The notes: a model not told the origin generated them from the letters alone. DNA of 64,000 nt from Peronospora farinosa (GCA_947646735.1 CANTFK010000164.1:372001-436000); one strand, 5' to 3'; positions 43,101 to 53,879 are shown, counted from the stretch's first letter. Program-made: numbers and translations.

Positions 43101-43860
43101 GACGATAATTTTGGGATCTGACCGAGAACCTTATCTTAACAAAAGCGAGAGGTAGGCACGGCGTTGGAACTTTGACATACGTCCCTTCCGGAATTGGGCA
43201 GCATAAACAAGTTCCATTACCAAAGCCCACTGGCTGGGGAAGAGTTGGTAATACTCAGCCGGCAATCCATCGGGACCCGGCGATTTCCCACGAGAAGTGT
43301 GCTTGATGGCGTCGTAGAAGTCGTTGGCAGTTAAAGGGGCATCAATCATGGCTGAGTGGGACGATGAAATTCTCCGGACGCTGTGGTTCAAAATTGACGT
43401 GAGTTTGGTTGGGTCAAATAGGACAGGTTCCACTGAGAGATCCCGGGAATCGGATTGGAAAAGCTTTCCCCAGTAAGCACGATGCGTGATCTTAATAATG
43501 TGAGGGTCCTTGGAAAGCCCTGTCGATGTGTCAACCGAAGAAGTTTTCAATTTAAGCTTAGCTGAAGCAGGAGCCCGGAAAAAGTGACGAGAAGATTGTT
43601 CGGAATCCCCAACGGCCAAGTCGAATGCGGAGAGAGAGTTCCGGTCTCGAAGAGCCGAGTTGAAATCGTCAAACGCTTGGCGAGAATCCTGAAGTCGACG
43701 CTCGTTTGCGTCGCTCGAGTCTAGTTCAAAAAGGCGTTCTGAGTTACGGAAGGCAGCCAAAAGCTGACGAAGATGGGAAGCAGTCGCACCTTTGCGCCGA
43801 AGATATTCCTTACTAATAAAGATGCGATCACGCCGTTTGTGTTCGTCCAAAATGCACCCT
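40150..43860 (-). mobile_element. L1/Tx1-like LINE (non-LTR retrotransposon) ORF2 remnant
   Basis: Minus-strand fragments in several frames follow LINE ORF2 order from 43850 downward. First comes an RT finger region, SRGKSPGPDGLPAEYYQLFP. A FAKAFDSVTWQALDQVLLHWG segment corresponds to the usual FxKAFDxV motif. GVLQSDSLSPGLFVLFIEPL and LLSFADDFTGLVKN follow, the latter being the catalytic FADD. Then come thumb and C-terminal parts, including a decayed zf-RVT region near 41250. At least four frame changes make it dead. The upstream endonuclease part is not recognisable. It sits inside repeat copy A, at the place where copy B carries the GCGATCC minisatellite. Confidence 0.85.
40545..40565. repeat. 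9-bp perfect inverted repeat near the LINE 3' end
   Basis: ACCTAATTT and AAATTAGGT flank AAA. It may be part of the LINE 3' UTR, but such AT-rich palindromes are common. Confidence 0.6.
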
Positions 43861-44470
43861 AGATCGTGATCCAGATTACGATCCGAGAATAAGGCAAGAT
43901 CGTGATTGGATGGGGATTGCTAAGGTATTTGGAGTGGACCACATATCTAGATTTTAATTTTTTTAAGGAACGACATGTGGTAACGGATCCTGGACTACAG
44001 ATAGGCAGAATTGTAGGTTTTGATATTTTATTGGCTAACACTAAACAGAGTTCATTTTTACTTCCAATACACGTGTCGACTTCTCTTCCGGGCTATATTA
44101 TTTGTCCACCCGACGTCTCGAGGAATCCAACACACTACGCAATCATATTCCTGTATTTTTTGGACAGGATTGCAAGAACTCTCAAAACAACTCAAGTGCT
44201 ATTGAACGCAGACACAACAAGTAAGGGAAAGGCAAAGCAAGTGCAGGACGGATCAAGTGGTCAGAATGAATATTTAAGCTTCTCTTTATTGGATAACCGT
44301 GATCGATTGGGAAGATCACACCAAGTAGTCGGTCTATCTTGTAAAGATTTCGCAAGATCACCAAACATGTTGCCACGTGTCAACTCTTGAGGAAAGAAAT
44401 GGCTCTTAGAGATCCTGGTCATTTACTGGTTATGCGCTATTGTACACCTGTCCCCGGGGACAGGGTCCCT
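43861..44470 (+). repeat. Unclassified dispersed repeat, copy A, right part
   Basis: Collinear with 46850-47200 of copy B (CTACAGATAGGCAGAATTGT versus GTACAGATAGGCATAATCGT; ACAAGAACTCTCAAAACAA-like segments in both). It begins with degenerate GATCGTGATCC units, the remains of the minisatellite. Confidence 0.6.
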
Positions 44471-44720
44471 GTCACCGTGTGGTGGAGTGAGATTCGCAAG
44501 ATTGCTGATGCGATTCCGACTCTCCACTGACGCCCGGACGACGACTAACGGAGGGGGTACCCCGATTTCGTGTGCAAATTCTTACGCTTCTTGTGTACCC
44601 GTCGCTTGGGCGAGTTGCACTCTTCTCGGTGGACTTGAGTCGATGTTGAACTTGATTGTGTTAGGGATAGGGGATCCAGAGCGAAGGGTTAAGGTTAGAC
44701 AAGCAAAGCATACAAAAGTA
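44471..44720 (+). repeat. LTR-derived fragment, plus orientation
   Basis: It starts TGTGGTGGAGTGAG, like the LTR at 58219, and contains GGAGGGGGTACCCC and TGTGTACCCGTCG. Its last part is the reverse complement of 47290-47360. Confidence 0.6.
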
Positions 44721-45284
44721 AGATAAACAAACAAATTCGAATGCGCATTACACATGGCAGCTCTAAGCGCCCCCTCCAAGCTTCTCCGTCACCTCACCTG
44801 TTCCGTTTGGGATACCCTTTTGGCCCTTGAGGTCAGGTGAAGTGACTGCTCAAGCAACGCAAGTTGAATCTCAGGATAGTTGGCCAGGGTGTGAAGTAAT
44901 TGTTAAGACTCAAGTGCGAACTTGTTTCGATCTACCCACCTGCTCCGGGAAAGGGATATATTTCCCCCCCCCGTTAATGACAGTCGTGTGGTAACATTCA
45001 AGTTCGAAAAGAACCCCAGGAATTATTTTGGCCTGTGAGTTCGTACCCATTCAAGACCCGCTACAGGAAGCGTTTTTTTACGGGGAAGAAGACAAAGGGG
45101 TCGAAAGACCAAGAAACCGTTAGCCACCGAACAGGTACATAGTACCAGGTGTATTGCTCTCGACCCAGTCGATCAAGCTCAAGAGACCCGGTCCCGAGTG
45201 AAGCATATCCACTCGTGGACCACCAATTCTAAGTATTATACAAGGACCAAGTTTATAAGTCTTCTGCGTCAATCGAGGAGCAAG
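44721..45284. other. Unassigned sequence within the transposon nest
   Basis: About 560 bp with no recognisable coding or repeat unit. Confidence 0.35.
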
Positions 45285-45380
45285 ACGAGCCAAGCCGACG
45301 GGTACACAAGGTGAGACCCAAAACTAACGTGATACGGTATCGAGGTACCCCCTCCGTAAGTCAATAGTCCGGCGTTGTGT
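45285..45380 (-). repeat. LTR-derived fragment, minus orientation
   Basis: It contains GCCGACGGGTACACAAGG and GGTACCCCCTCCG, the same LTR family as at 34130 and 58219. Confidence 0.6.
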
Positions 45381-45889
45381 ATTTGTGGTTCTCTTACTCT
45401 GTTTGAGAATTCACTCCTCCACAGGGGGACGCTGGCGTTCTCGCGCTTTTACAGGTCTCTGGGCGCAATTTACGCCCGACAAGAAGGATTACAGTACCGT
45501 CGGCTGAGGCCCACCGGATTGTGGTAAAGTCGATTAGAGAATTTTGTCAAAGTCCATTTAATAATTTTCTCGATAAATCCGGAACCAAATTATCGGGACT
45601 TTTCTCGCCAACGGTTGGATCCCTTTCCCATAACGGCTGGATCACTTTCCCATAACGGCTGTATCCCTTTCTCATAACGGTTGGATCCCTTTACCCCATT
45701 AATTCACTTACTAAAATGATTTATTGGTTGTGGTGAAGTCGGTCTCAATTCATGGGCGATCGAATGGAAAAGTACCGTTGATCCAAGATCGTTTATTTGC
45801 TTGTTCAATAAAACGAATGAAGAAGGGATCAATGGTATCGAAGACGATGATGATATGGATTGAAACATACTTAAGGTGAAGATACATGG

Positions 45890-46231
45890 TGTAACGGGGC
45901 TAGAACGTACCGCTACTAGCTTACACGTGCGCTTGAGGAAGACTCAAGCCCAAGTATTAGGTATTAAGTAAATTTAACTTTGATTTTTATTTTGGTTTTA
46001 ATTCGTACTAATTACGAAGATTTTAGTCGTAATAAATACGACAGTGTTCCCGCCTTTCGGGAACCACACAATTTCAGGTTGATTTATCATTGGTCCATAT
46101 TGGGGACTTAAGGCCCAATAATTAACCAATAATAAATTACCACGCTGTGCCCGCTATTCGGGCCCAGCACCTGCCTACACATGTAATTGTTTATTTGTGT
46201 TAATGCTATATGTGCAATGTAGCCCATTACA
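45890..46231 (+). mobile_element. Solo LTR with perfect 5-bp target duplication
   Basis: The 342-bp insert starts TGTAACGGGGCTAG, ends GCCCATTACA and is flanked on both sides by CATGG (45885-45889 and 46232-46236). The paralogous site in copy A (about 40000-40020, TACATGGTATTAATCAC) lacks the insert and gives the empty site. It is internally deleted to one LTR, presumably by recombination between two. Confidence 0.88.
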
Positions 46232-46437
46232 CATGGCATGGATCACATTTCCGAATTATATTGGATTATCATGGAATAGATCACCGTTTGGATTATACTG
46301 AATTCCAGTATCGGTTAATCCAATTGGATGGATTGAATTTGTACGGATTATACGTGAATGTGGAATAGTGGAATTGCGCAAAGTGTGGATCGCGATTGTG
46401 GAGAAGCGAAGGAGCAATATTTCGCGAAGTGTGGATC

Positions 46438-46850
46438 GCCCAATATTAAATGTGGTCACACCTTGTAGATCGTCATCGCGATCCGTGACCGCGATCCGTC
46501 ATAGCGATCCGTCATAGCGATCCGACGATCGCGATCCGTCATAGCGATCCGTCGACCGCGATCCGTCATAGCGATCCGTCGACCGCGATCCGTCATAGCG
46601 ATCCGTCGACCGCGATCCGTCATAGCGATCCGTGACCGCGATCCGTCATAGCGATCCGTGACCGCGATCCGTCATAGCGATCCGTCGACCGCGATCCGTC
46701 ATAACGATCCGTCGACCGCGATCTGCCATAGCGATCCTCCGACCGCGATCTGTCGTCACGATCCGTCGACTGCGATCTGTCATAACGATCCTTCATCGCG
46801 ATCCGTCATCGCGATCTGTCATAGCGATCCGACATAGCGATCCGACATAT
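46438..46850. repeat. GCGATCC-based minisatellite
   Basis: About 30 units of 13-14 bp, mostly GCGATCCGTCATA and GCGATCCGTCGACC in alternation, give a higher-order period of about 27 bp. Units near the edges are more diverged. There are no unique spacers. Confidence 0.92.
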
Positions 46851-47229
46851 GTGGTCCACGCATTGAGATCTGATTTTTTCCGAAAGGGCAACACGTGGCA
46901 GTAGCTCCTAATGTACAGATAGGCATAATCGTAGGTTTTGGTATGTGATTGGTTAACATTAAAGAGAGTTCTATTTTACTTCTAAGACACGCAAGCTTCT
47001 TCTTCCGGGTGGGATAACTTTGGCCCCCCGACGACTCAAGAGCATCTGCGACGCTACGACACAAGTGATATCCCTAGATTGTTTGGACAGGGATTACAAG
47101 AACTCTCAAAACAAACAACCCCCCTGCGATTGGACGCAGCATAATAAGAAAAGGACAAGGTACAAGATCGCGAGACGGCTCAAGTGGTCAGAAGATCAAG
47201 TATATCAGGTGGATCAAGTATCTACATTT

Positions 47230-47492
47230 TTGGAATAGGCGATCCCAAGAGAGATCAGGGTGACTCGGATAAGCACCTACAAGAACCCTTCGACCGCGTA
47301 AAGATATCCGCACGGTCGACGCCCAACCTATCCCAAACACGGTTAAATTCAGCATCGACTCAAGTCCACCGAGAAGAGTGCTACCCGCCCTACCGACGGG
47401 TATACAAGGTGAGGAAGGAAAGTTGCACGCAAATGGAGTACCCCCTCCGATAGCAGAAATTTTGTGAACCCCTTTCCACCACAAGATCGTCG
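47230..47492 (-). repeat. LTR-derived fragment, minus orientation, ending CCACCACA
   Basis: It contains TTCAGCATCGACTCAAGTCC, ACCGACGGGTATACAAGG and GTACCCCCTCCGATAG, and ends CCTTTCCACCACA, the reverse complement of the TGTGGTGG LTR start seen at 44471 and 58219. Confidence 0.6.
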
Positions 47493-48578
47493 ATCTACGA
47501 GACTTTCTTTTGCTAAAGACGCGAGCAATGCCCTACCGGGCCGACTTATACTCTCGGTATAATCCAGCGGAACTCCTACAAGATATTCCTTTCGGAGTTT
47601 AATGACAGGCATCATCCCAGTACGTGCAGGGACTTACGTAAAATTGTATACATCCCTTGTGCAATATAACTTCTGCTCTGTATTGGGTGATCCCTCTGTT
47701 TACTCCAGAAAGCCTTTTTAGCTCTCTGTCATTTCCACTGTCATTCATATACAAGTATCTAGTGAAAGGAAAGTCGATCTTCTACCTCTCTTGATGGATT
47801 AGAAGACTCGCGACCAAAGACTCGACGACCGGAAACTCGACGACCGAAAACTTGACGAGTGAAAGTATTCGATATAGTAAAGATATGTATGAAAAACTAA
47901 TTTGCTCGATCTTACGTTAAACACATTAAATTACACATATGTATGTCAGCTACTTGCCCTCCGCTCATTGCGCGCGTCCATCCTTCATTGGCCAGCGCGT
48001 TGGCTGATATCATGGCCTATATCAACCACTTAGAAGGGCATCTCTAACTTCAAGGAGATGCGACGACAATATGTACTCCTAAAATGTAAAAAATATCGAA
48101 AGTTATTAGCTAATATAGTATGTGTGGATATTTTAGCGGAGATAATACTCGCATTGGCGCTTCATATTAGTGTCAATGTACTGTAACGGACTCACCCCGT
48201 CACAGTTAGTATGTCGGGGTGTCATAAACCCCTTGTCTGGGTATTTCGCATATGTGCTATTGCTAGTATGGATAATATCTCATTCACTTTAAATTGGGCG
48301 GTGGAGGTTCTGAATGATTGTAATGAAGGAATCTGCAAACCCAAAAATATTGCATAACCTCAAATCAAAAATCGCGCGAGACCGTGTCATGTGCCTTCAG
48401 CAATAAGATTTCTCGGCTATTCGATCTAGTTCGTGTTGCCGTTAGAAGCCAGCGGACGCAATAGATTATCAACCGATAGCGTTGCTCCAGTCAGGCTACA
48501 AAGTTGTCGCTAAGGTGTTGTTTCATATGGTACAAAAGTCGTAGGAATTCCTATCCTAGACACTCAACGAGGTTTCGT
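47493..48578. other. Noncoding transposon-rich stretch
   Basis: About 1.1 kb with no gene. It includes three to four ACTCGACGACCGAAA-type units at about 47805-47865, and an LTR-end-like TGTAACGG..CCGTCACAG at about 48183-48206. Confidence 0.4.
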
Positions 48579-49340
48579 TCATGGAAGACAAATGTCCAAA
48601 ACAGTCATGATGATGATGGACCCTCCTTCCGTAGCGGGATCTCCAAGAAGGAGGCTGGTGGCGTTTGTCCTTGCACCTATTGTGACGAGTACCGGTGCTA
48701 GTAGTGTTTGATAGTCCTTAATAAAATTCGTTGTTAAGACCGTTCGGCCCAGCCTCCTTATGTTGGGAGAGCGACGTGGTCGCCCGAACGGCCTCTGCCA
48801 ACAAAAAAGTTTCATGAGTAGCTTATTTTGTCCATGCTTGGGATACGATCGTTGGCATGGTAGCAAAGTCGTGTAATGCTTGTTTGAGAGCTGTGGCCAG
48901 TACCGTGCTGTGAGTTTGACATAGAATTGACTGCCATTTGGATGCGAAATGATTTGCGATTGTGTCACTTCTTTTAACACTGGAATACCACATTCGGTTT
49001 CCAAGAACGAGGCTAAATACTTACCACACGATTCCTAAACTAGAACTGTAGGCAACAACCATACTGATGGCAACCTTCCTATCTATCTACACGAAGCAGA
49101 AGTAATGCAAATACCGGCTCAGCTAACGCTGCGGAACGGACCTAAGGTACTTAACAAGTACACGTAGTTATTTATGAGCCCGGGGTTACATACGGGCGCT
49201 ACCAAGCACACGCTGGTGGCAACCTCGCCCTTATCGTCCTCCATCAAGCCAACAACGGAGTACGTTGGATCATCGTTACATGACCGATGTGCCCGATCCT
49301 GATCAATAGGAGCTGATGAATCTACAACAGCAAACAACGA
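48579..49340 (-). mobile_element. Probable Ty1/copia-type remnant
   Basis: A 141-codon minus-strand frame (49004-48579) and an adjacent shifted frame have integrase-like features: an N-terminal FLETECGIP-like start and, in the other frame, LLAEAVRATT, which resembles the WAEAV stretch of copia integrases. The match is weak and frames are broken. The frame at 49337-49119 has no clear identity. Confidence 0.35.
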
Positions 49341-49540
49341 TCACGGTATTTTATTCGCAGCGCATCCGCATCTACATGAGTTCTCATGGAGCCTCCCACC
49401 CTCCATCAACAAAATTCACGCTTTCAAGGCGCTACAACGCAACAGTTCCATCGCGCCAAACGAAAGCTACCCATTCAGCACTTACAGCGGTAATCATCAG
49501 GCTACAACACCGAAGCGGCTTACAAGACGGCAACCTTTTC

Positions 49541-49690
49541 CTGATGTCGCTGTCACCGACACATCTCTAGGAACATGGACACACTCTCACGGAATACTAA
49601 GTCTGGGTATGCTACAGCTACTCTGTAGCATATTCAGACCTGGTAAGTGTGTTCGTGTTCCTAGAGATGTGTCGGTGACAGCAACATCAG
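49541..49690. repeat. 150-bp foldback hairpin 1
   Basis: CTGATGTCGCTGTCACCGAC and the following bases to 49585 pair with 49646-49690 (42 of 45 positions). An inner pair (49601-49617 with 49623-49639, 15 of 17) leaves a loop of only about five bases. Confidence 0.9.
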
Positions 49691-49720
49691 GAAGTGGATG
49701 CCGTCTGGTGAGCCATTTCG

Positions 49721-49845
49721 GTTCATGTCGCGTCCCGGGAAGTACAAATTCAACTGATGAGTAGTTATCTGTCCTTCCTGGATCTGTACTTCCATATTCA
49801 ACTACCCATCAGTTAAATCTGTACTTCCCAAGACGCGACATGAAC
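49721..49845. repeat. 125-bp foldback hairpin 2
   Basis: 49721-49766 (GTTCATGTCGCGTCCCGGGA onward) pairs with 49800-49845 at 41 of 46 positions around a 33-nt loop. The loop repeats the GATCTGTACTTCC motif of the right arm. It starts only 30 bp after hairpin 1. Confidence 0.9.
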
Positions 49846-50369
49846 TTGACATGCAAAAGGCATATGGCCTTCGCCGGATAACACAAGGACTCCTATATAT
49901 CCTCTGGGACTGCGACGGTGCGTATAGTTCTTGGGCATAATCATCAATCACACAGTGGACGCGATCGGAGGCAAATGGTCTTGTACTAACAGGCAGCATT
50001 ATCGCGTTGAGGGCTGTGGACTTTTCAGAAAAATTGTAAACCATAACGGTAGATAGACAGTCTATTTAAAAAAAATCTTTACACCAAAAACACCCGTGCA
50101 ACGACGTCTGAGAACCGGCTTGAGCTACATGTTCTTCTCACAAACAATGGCAGCTGGCATGGTGAACCCATGGTAGGCGACTTATTGGTATTGCAATTTA
50201 CTACTATCAGATGATGCGCCATGGTATTGAGCAAGCACCTTCAAGCTTTTGGCACTTAGTTACACTGAGCAAACGACATTGCGCATACATTCAGACGATC
50301 CTATCTGAAGGACAAGAGATGCACATCACCTTGATCTACGACGACTTGCCAACTTTGTAAAGGTACCGC
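49846..50369. other. Noncoding sequence before the duplicated locus
   Basis: About 520 bp without a supported gene or repeat. Confidence 0.4.
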
Positions 50370-50523
50370 CGTCAAACGTGTCTCGACTAGAGCCTTTTTG
50401 CAGCCGGTCAGATGGCGGAGTGGCGTGCTTTGCCCACAAACGGGCATCAAACTTTAAAACGAGCACTGGCCACTTTTGAGTCTCTCCTTCTGCAAACTCT
50501 CTCGGTCTACATACACTTGATCA

Positions 50524-50535
50524 TCATTTCTCAAC
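50524..50535 (+). promoter_or_regulatory. Initiator-like element, PLP enzyme copy 1
   Basis: TCATTTCTCAAC lies about 75 nt before the ATG and is kept as TCACTTCTCAAC in copy 2 (54325). Both fit the oomycete initiator. Confidence 0.45.
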
Positions 50536-50609
50536 TTCACATCAATTGCAAAGGCGTCGTCTTTCGAATTCGCAAGTGCTCGCTCACTTCGTCTATCTAC
50601 TAAGTCTCC

Positions 50610-52934
50610 ATGTTACGCCACGACAGTGTCCTGACGGTCATGCCATCGACCATGTACGACACCGAGGACCTGGTGCTGCTGTCGAATAGCTCCGATAACG
50701 TATTCAACAAAGAAAACACATCAACTATCGACATTGAAACCAACTTGATCGACCAGCGAAAGAAGGCCCAAGTCAATGACGACACCGATTCGGAGACCTC
50801 GTCCAACTCCATTGATGGCCCAAGGACCGACATTGGCAAGGAGATCGATGCAATTGCCATGAAGGAGGCCGAACGCAGATTGACTTGTAGAACCTCCGTT
50901 GCCACCGATATCTCCTCCATTGATGGTGACGTCAATGTCGAAGTCAAGGACGAGGAGCAACACGAACTCGATGTGCAATTGTTACACGACATCGCCCACA
51001 ACATGATTGGCCGCAACATACCGTTCGAGACACCGTTCGGTACCAAGGCTCAGTGCTACGCGGACTATACAGCCAGTGGCAAGGCCATCGAGAGTATTGA
51101 GACTTTCATCCGCAATGAGGTTATGCCCACATACGGCAACACGCACACCACGACGTCAGTCACTGGTCTCCAAACTACCTCATTTCGAGAGGAGGCCCGT
51201 GAGATCATTGGCAAGGCAGTGAACGCCCGTCTCTACGGCAGCGGAGCTCGTGATGTTGTCATCTTCAGTGGTCAAGGTTGTACCAGCGCCATTAACAAAT
51301 TCATTACTGCTCTTGGTCTTCACACAATGCGACGTTATCATCGTCCACACAAGCGGCCGGTCGTCTTTACGTGCCCTTTTTCACATCATTCGAACTTGCT
51401 CCCGTGGCGTGAGCTATACGCTGTCGATGTCGTCGAGATCCCTGAAGCCAAGACCGGTGGCCTGGACCTGAATGAGCTTGAGTATCAACTTCAGAAATAT
51501 CAGGGTCGTGATCTCAAGATTGGCACATTCGCCGCTGCATCCAACCTGACGGGTATGTTTGCTGACGTCGACAAGGTGTCGAAGCTGCTGCACAAGTATG
51601 GAGCACTTTCTTGCTGGGATTATGCCACGTGCGCTCCCTACGTTGAAATCGACATGAACCCCAAGGATCATGGTGCGTACAAGGACGCCGTGTTCTTCTC
51701 CGGTCACAAATTTGTGGGTGGTCCCGGGTCTCCCGGTGTATTGATTGTCAAGAAGAACTTGATGAACAACGAGGTGCCGACGATGCCTGGTGGTGGCACC
51801 GTGTTGTTCGTAACCGAGAAAGCTCATAGCTACCTGGCCAGCAACGTGGAGCGTGAAGAGGGCGGAACCCCCGACATTATCGGTAGCATTCGGCTTGGTC
51901 TCGCGTTCGAGATGAAACAGCGCGTGGGCACCAAGCACATCATGGACCTTGAGCGCCAACACGTGCGCCATGTCCGCGAAGTACTGGGTCGGAATGACCA
52001 TATTATTCTGCTTGGCCACGAAAATGTGGACCAGCTACCGATCTTTTCGTTTCTGGTCCGCTTCGGTGACCGCTTCCTACACCACAACTTTGTGTGCGCG
52101 TTGTTGAACGATCTATTCGGCATCCAGGCACGTGGGGGCTGCCAATGTGCTGGTCCATTTGGTGCTCGTCTGCTCGGTCTTAGCCGCGAACACATCATTG
52201 CTCTGGGTCATGCTGTGGTCGCCAAAGACGAGGTTCTAAAGCCGGGTGTCTCCCGCGTGAGCTTCCCGTATTTCGCCGACGATGACGAGGTAGAGTACAT
52301 TCTGGAGGCAGTGAACTTTGTGGCCGACCACGGCTGGAAGTTGTTGCCGCAGTACGAGTACAACCCTCACAACGGAGCGTGGTGTCATGTTTCGCGGGCC
52401 ACGGTTCTCTTCCCGTCCAGAAAGTTCCTGGCAAGCATGCAACTCGACGACGTGGAGATGGTCCGCCAGTCTGTGTGTGCTGCTCCTATTCACAACATTG
52501 CTGCTCACCGTCGCGAGAACATGAAGCAGGCTGCTGTTTTGGCGAACGCCTGCATGGAGGACGCCGTGTCGATCGAAGAATTTTCCGAAGGTGCAAAGCT
52601 GGTGACTAGCCACGAGTGGTTGCGCTGGTTTGTGTATCCGTATGAAGCTGTTGCCGCCTACAAGGAAAAGGGCGAGAAACCGACGCTCCCGGAGAAAATC
52701 GAGGGGCCGTGCCAACCGTATCGCTATTTGGATGGATCAATCCACAATGTTTGGGAAGGCGTGCCGTCCCTGGGAAAGATGAAGCGGAGTCTATTGGGAC
52801 GTTTCGTGCTTAAGATGTTCATGCAGGCCGAGCTAGACGCCATGAAGGACAAGAAGACTGACGACGAGAAGAGCGTGTTGAAGGAGGAAGAAGCCATTTG
52901 TGTCGTCTTTGCCGGCTCGGAGACGTGTCAGTAG
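50610..52934 (+). CDS. Class-V aminotransferase/cysteine desulfurase-like PLP enzyme, copy 1
   Basis: This 774-residue protein has an acidic Ser/Thr-rich head (residues 1-145) and a fold-type I PLP domain of the class V (NifS/SufS-like) family. YADYTASGKAIESIETFI and YGNTHTTTSVTGLQTTSFRE mark its start. The PLP lysine is Lys367 in FFSGHKFVGGPGSPGVLIVK. A Cys-rich loop ARGGCQCAGPFGARLLG (Cys511, Cys513) lies where desulfurases carry their catalytic cysteine. An extra C-terminal region of about 200 residues starts near HGWKLLPQYEYNPHNGAW and ends EEAICVVFAGSETCQ. Members may release sulfur or selenium from Cys or act as other lyases; the substrate is unknown. The ATG at 50640 (MPSTMYDTED), the only one kept in both copies, may be the true start. 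Confidence 0.88.
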   Translation: MLRHDSVLTVMPSTMYDTEDLVLLSNSSDNVFNKENTSTIDIETNLIDQRKKAQVNDDTDSETSSNSIDGPRTDIGKEIDAIAMKEAERRLTCRTSVATDISSIDGDVNVEVKDEEQHELDVQLLHDIAHNMIGRNIPFETPFGTKAQCYADYTASGKAIESIETFIRNEVMPTYGNTHTTTSVTGLQTTSFREEAREIIGKAVNARLYGSGARDVVIFSGQGCTSAINKFITALGLHTMRRYHRPHKRPVVFTCPFSHHSNLLPWRELYAVDVVEIPEAKTGGLDLNELEYQLQKYQGRDLKIGTFAAASNLTGMFADVDKVSKLLHKYGALSCWDYATCAPYVEIDMNPKDHGAYKDAVFFSGHKFVGGPGSPGVLIVKKNLMNNEVPTMPGGGTVLFVTEKAHSYLASNVEREEGGTPDIIGSIRLGLAFEMKQRVGTKHIMDLERQHVRHVREVLGRNDHIILLGHENVDQLPIFSFLVRFGDRFLHHNFVCALLNDLFGIQARGGCQCAGPFGARLLGLSREHIIALGHAVVAKDEVLKPGVSRVSFPYFADDDEVEYILEAVNFVADHGWKLLPQYEYNPHNGAWCHVSRATVLFPSRKFLASMQLDDVEMVRQSVCAAPIHNIAAHRRENMKQAAVLANACMEDAVSIEEFSEGAKLVTSHEWLRWFVYPYEAVAAYKEKGEKPTLPEKIEGPCQPYRYLDGSIHNVWEGVPSLGKMKRSLLGRFVLKMFMQAELDAMKDKKTDDEKSVLKEEEAICVVFAGSETCQ

Positions 52935-53038
52935 TTGAAGAGTGTGATTTAAAGTCGAGGGTGGGGAACAATTGAAAAGTCTTTTGCAGTGTTTAGAAGT
53001 ACCTTGTATAGTGTTTCGCGTATGATGATGAAATGAAG

Positions 53039-53071
53039 CTCATTGAGATTTCTGCTGCGAGGCTCAATGAG
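53039..53071 (+). repeat. 9-bp hairpin in the 3' region, copy 1
   Basis: CTCATTGAG and CTCAATGAG enclose a 15-nt loop directly before the longer hairpin at 53068. The same pair is present downstream of copy 2. Confidence 0.75.
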
Positions 53072-53131
53072 AAGTTTACTTCAACACCAAGATGCAACAG
53101 TGTCCATCTCGGTGTTGAAGTAAACTTTTCA
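53068..53131 (+). repeat. Long hairpin downstream of PLP enzyme copy 1
   Basis: AAGTTTACTTCAACACCAAG plus ATG (53072-53094) pairs with 53105-53127 at 22 of 23 positions, and a few more pairs extend the stem. The loop is 10 nt. It lies about 135 nt after the stop codon and is conserved in copy 2 (56862-56925). Confidence 0.92.
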
Positions 53132-53207
53132 TGTCTCTATACGTCAGTCAACTTCAATACAGCAGCCATATGGCACCACCATCAGATTCTCCATTCCCTT
53201 ATGTTCG

Positions 53208-53879
53208 GCACTATCCAGAAGGGGGACGATCGACGATCCAGAGTAATGGCCCGAGTCAATAAGCAGCACCTGAACAAAGCTCGCCTGCAATGTTAACGTA
53301 AATAATCTTAGACAATCGAAAGAGCTGTCCACTTGTAAGCAAAAATCGTGTACGTTATTTATAAATTCTAGCTATTGTGCTCCACGCACGAATGCTGTTT
53401 CTAGTTTGCTCGTCCGCCTCTTGCTTTTGGCGGGAAGTCCTCCATCATGGGTTCCCTCCTCTTAGAGACGTGATTATGTCCGTTCCGATTCCGACCGGAG
53501 CTGCATGTCAGGGATCAGTCAAGCTGGCCCGTCTGAGACAGCAGGTTTGATACCCGGCTCACTTTCAAGGCACCACCTGCTCCCTGCATGTGCTCGGGTT
53601 GGAAAACAAATGTCATTACACTGTTATCCGCAAAATCTTCACCCTACCGAAGTTCGACATACAAAGTCCTATGCAATCTATTGACGTCGGCGTAGTGTGA
53701 TCCTAGAATGACTGATATTTCGAGTAACATGTCTTGGGAAAACCCCTCAATATACAGAGTTATCACCACAATGACTTTAGCTTTTACATCGCAGGCGTTG
53801 GTCGGAAGATCATAGAATTGGTTATCATTCCGATGCTTTCAAAGACAGATGAAAAAAGTGATCAGGTTTGGTCAAATGG
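53208..53879. other. Spacer between the duplicated units
   Basis: About 670 bp without a gene. The part 53450-53620 is related to 57240-57360 downstream of unit 2. It contains GCAGGTTTGATACCC, a weak match to a pol III B box, so an old SINE is possible. Confidence 0.4.

Larger units (their letters stand above)
45528..47229 (+). repeat. Unclassified dispersed repeat, copy B
   Basis: It is the second copy of the repeat seen at 39604-40150 plus 43861-44470. It has its own CCTTTCCCATAACGG minirepeats at 45605-45700 and is enlarged by a solo LTR (45890-46231) and by the minisatellite (46438-46850). Confidence 0.65.
50370..53207 (+). repeat. Direct duplication, unit 1
   Basis: This unit is repeated in the same orientation at 53880-57003. 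Similarity begins near GTGTCTCGACTAGAGCC and ends at CCTTATGTTCGGCAC. Coding parts are almost identical; flanks are more diverged. Weaker similarity goes on downstream (53450-53620 with 57240-57360). Confidence 0.92.

Noticed and set aside
46438..46850. Array that could be mistaken for CRISPR
   Set aside because: Units are contiguous 13-14 bp repeats without unique spacers, and the genome is eukaryotic.
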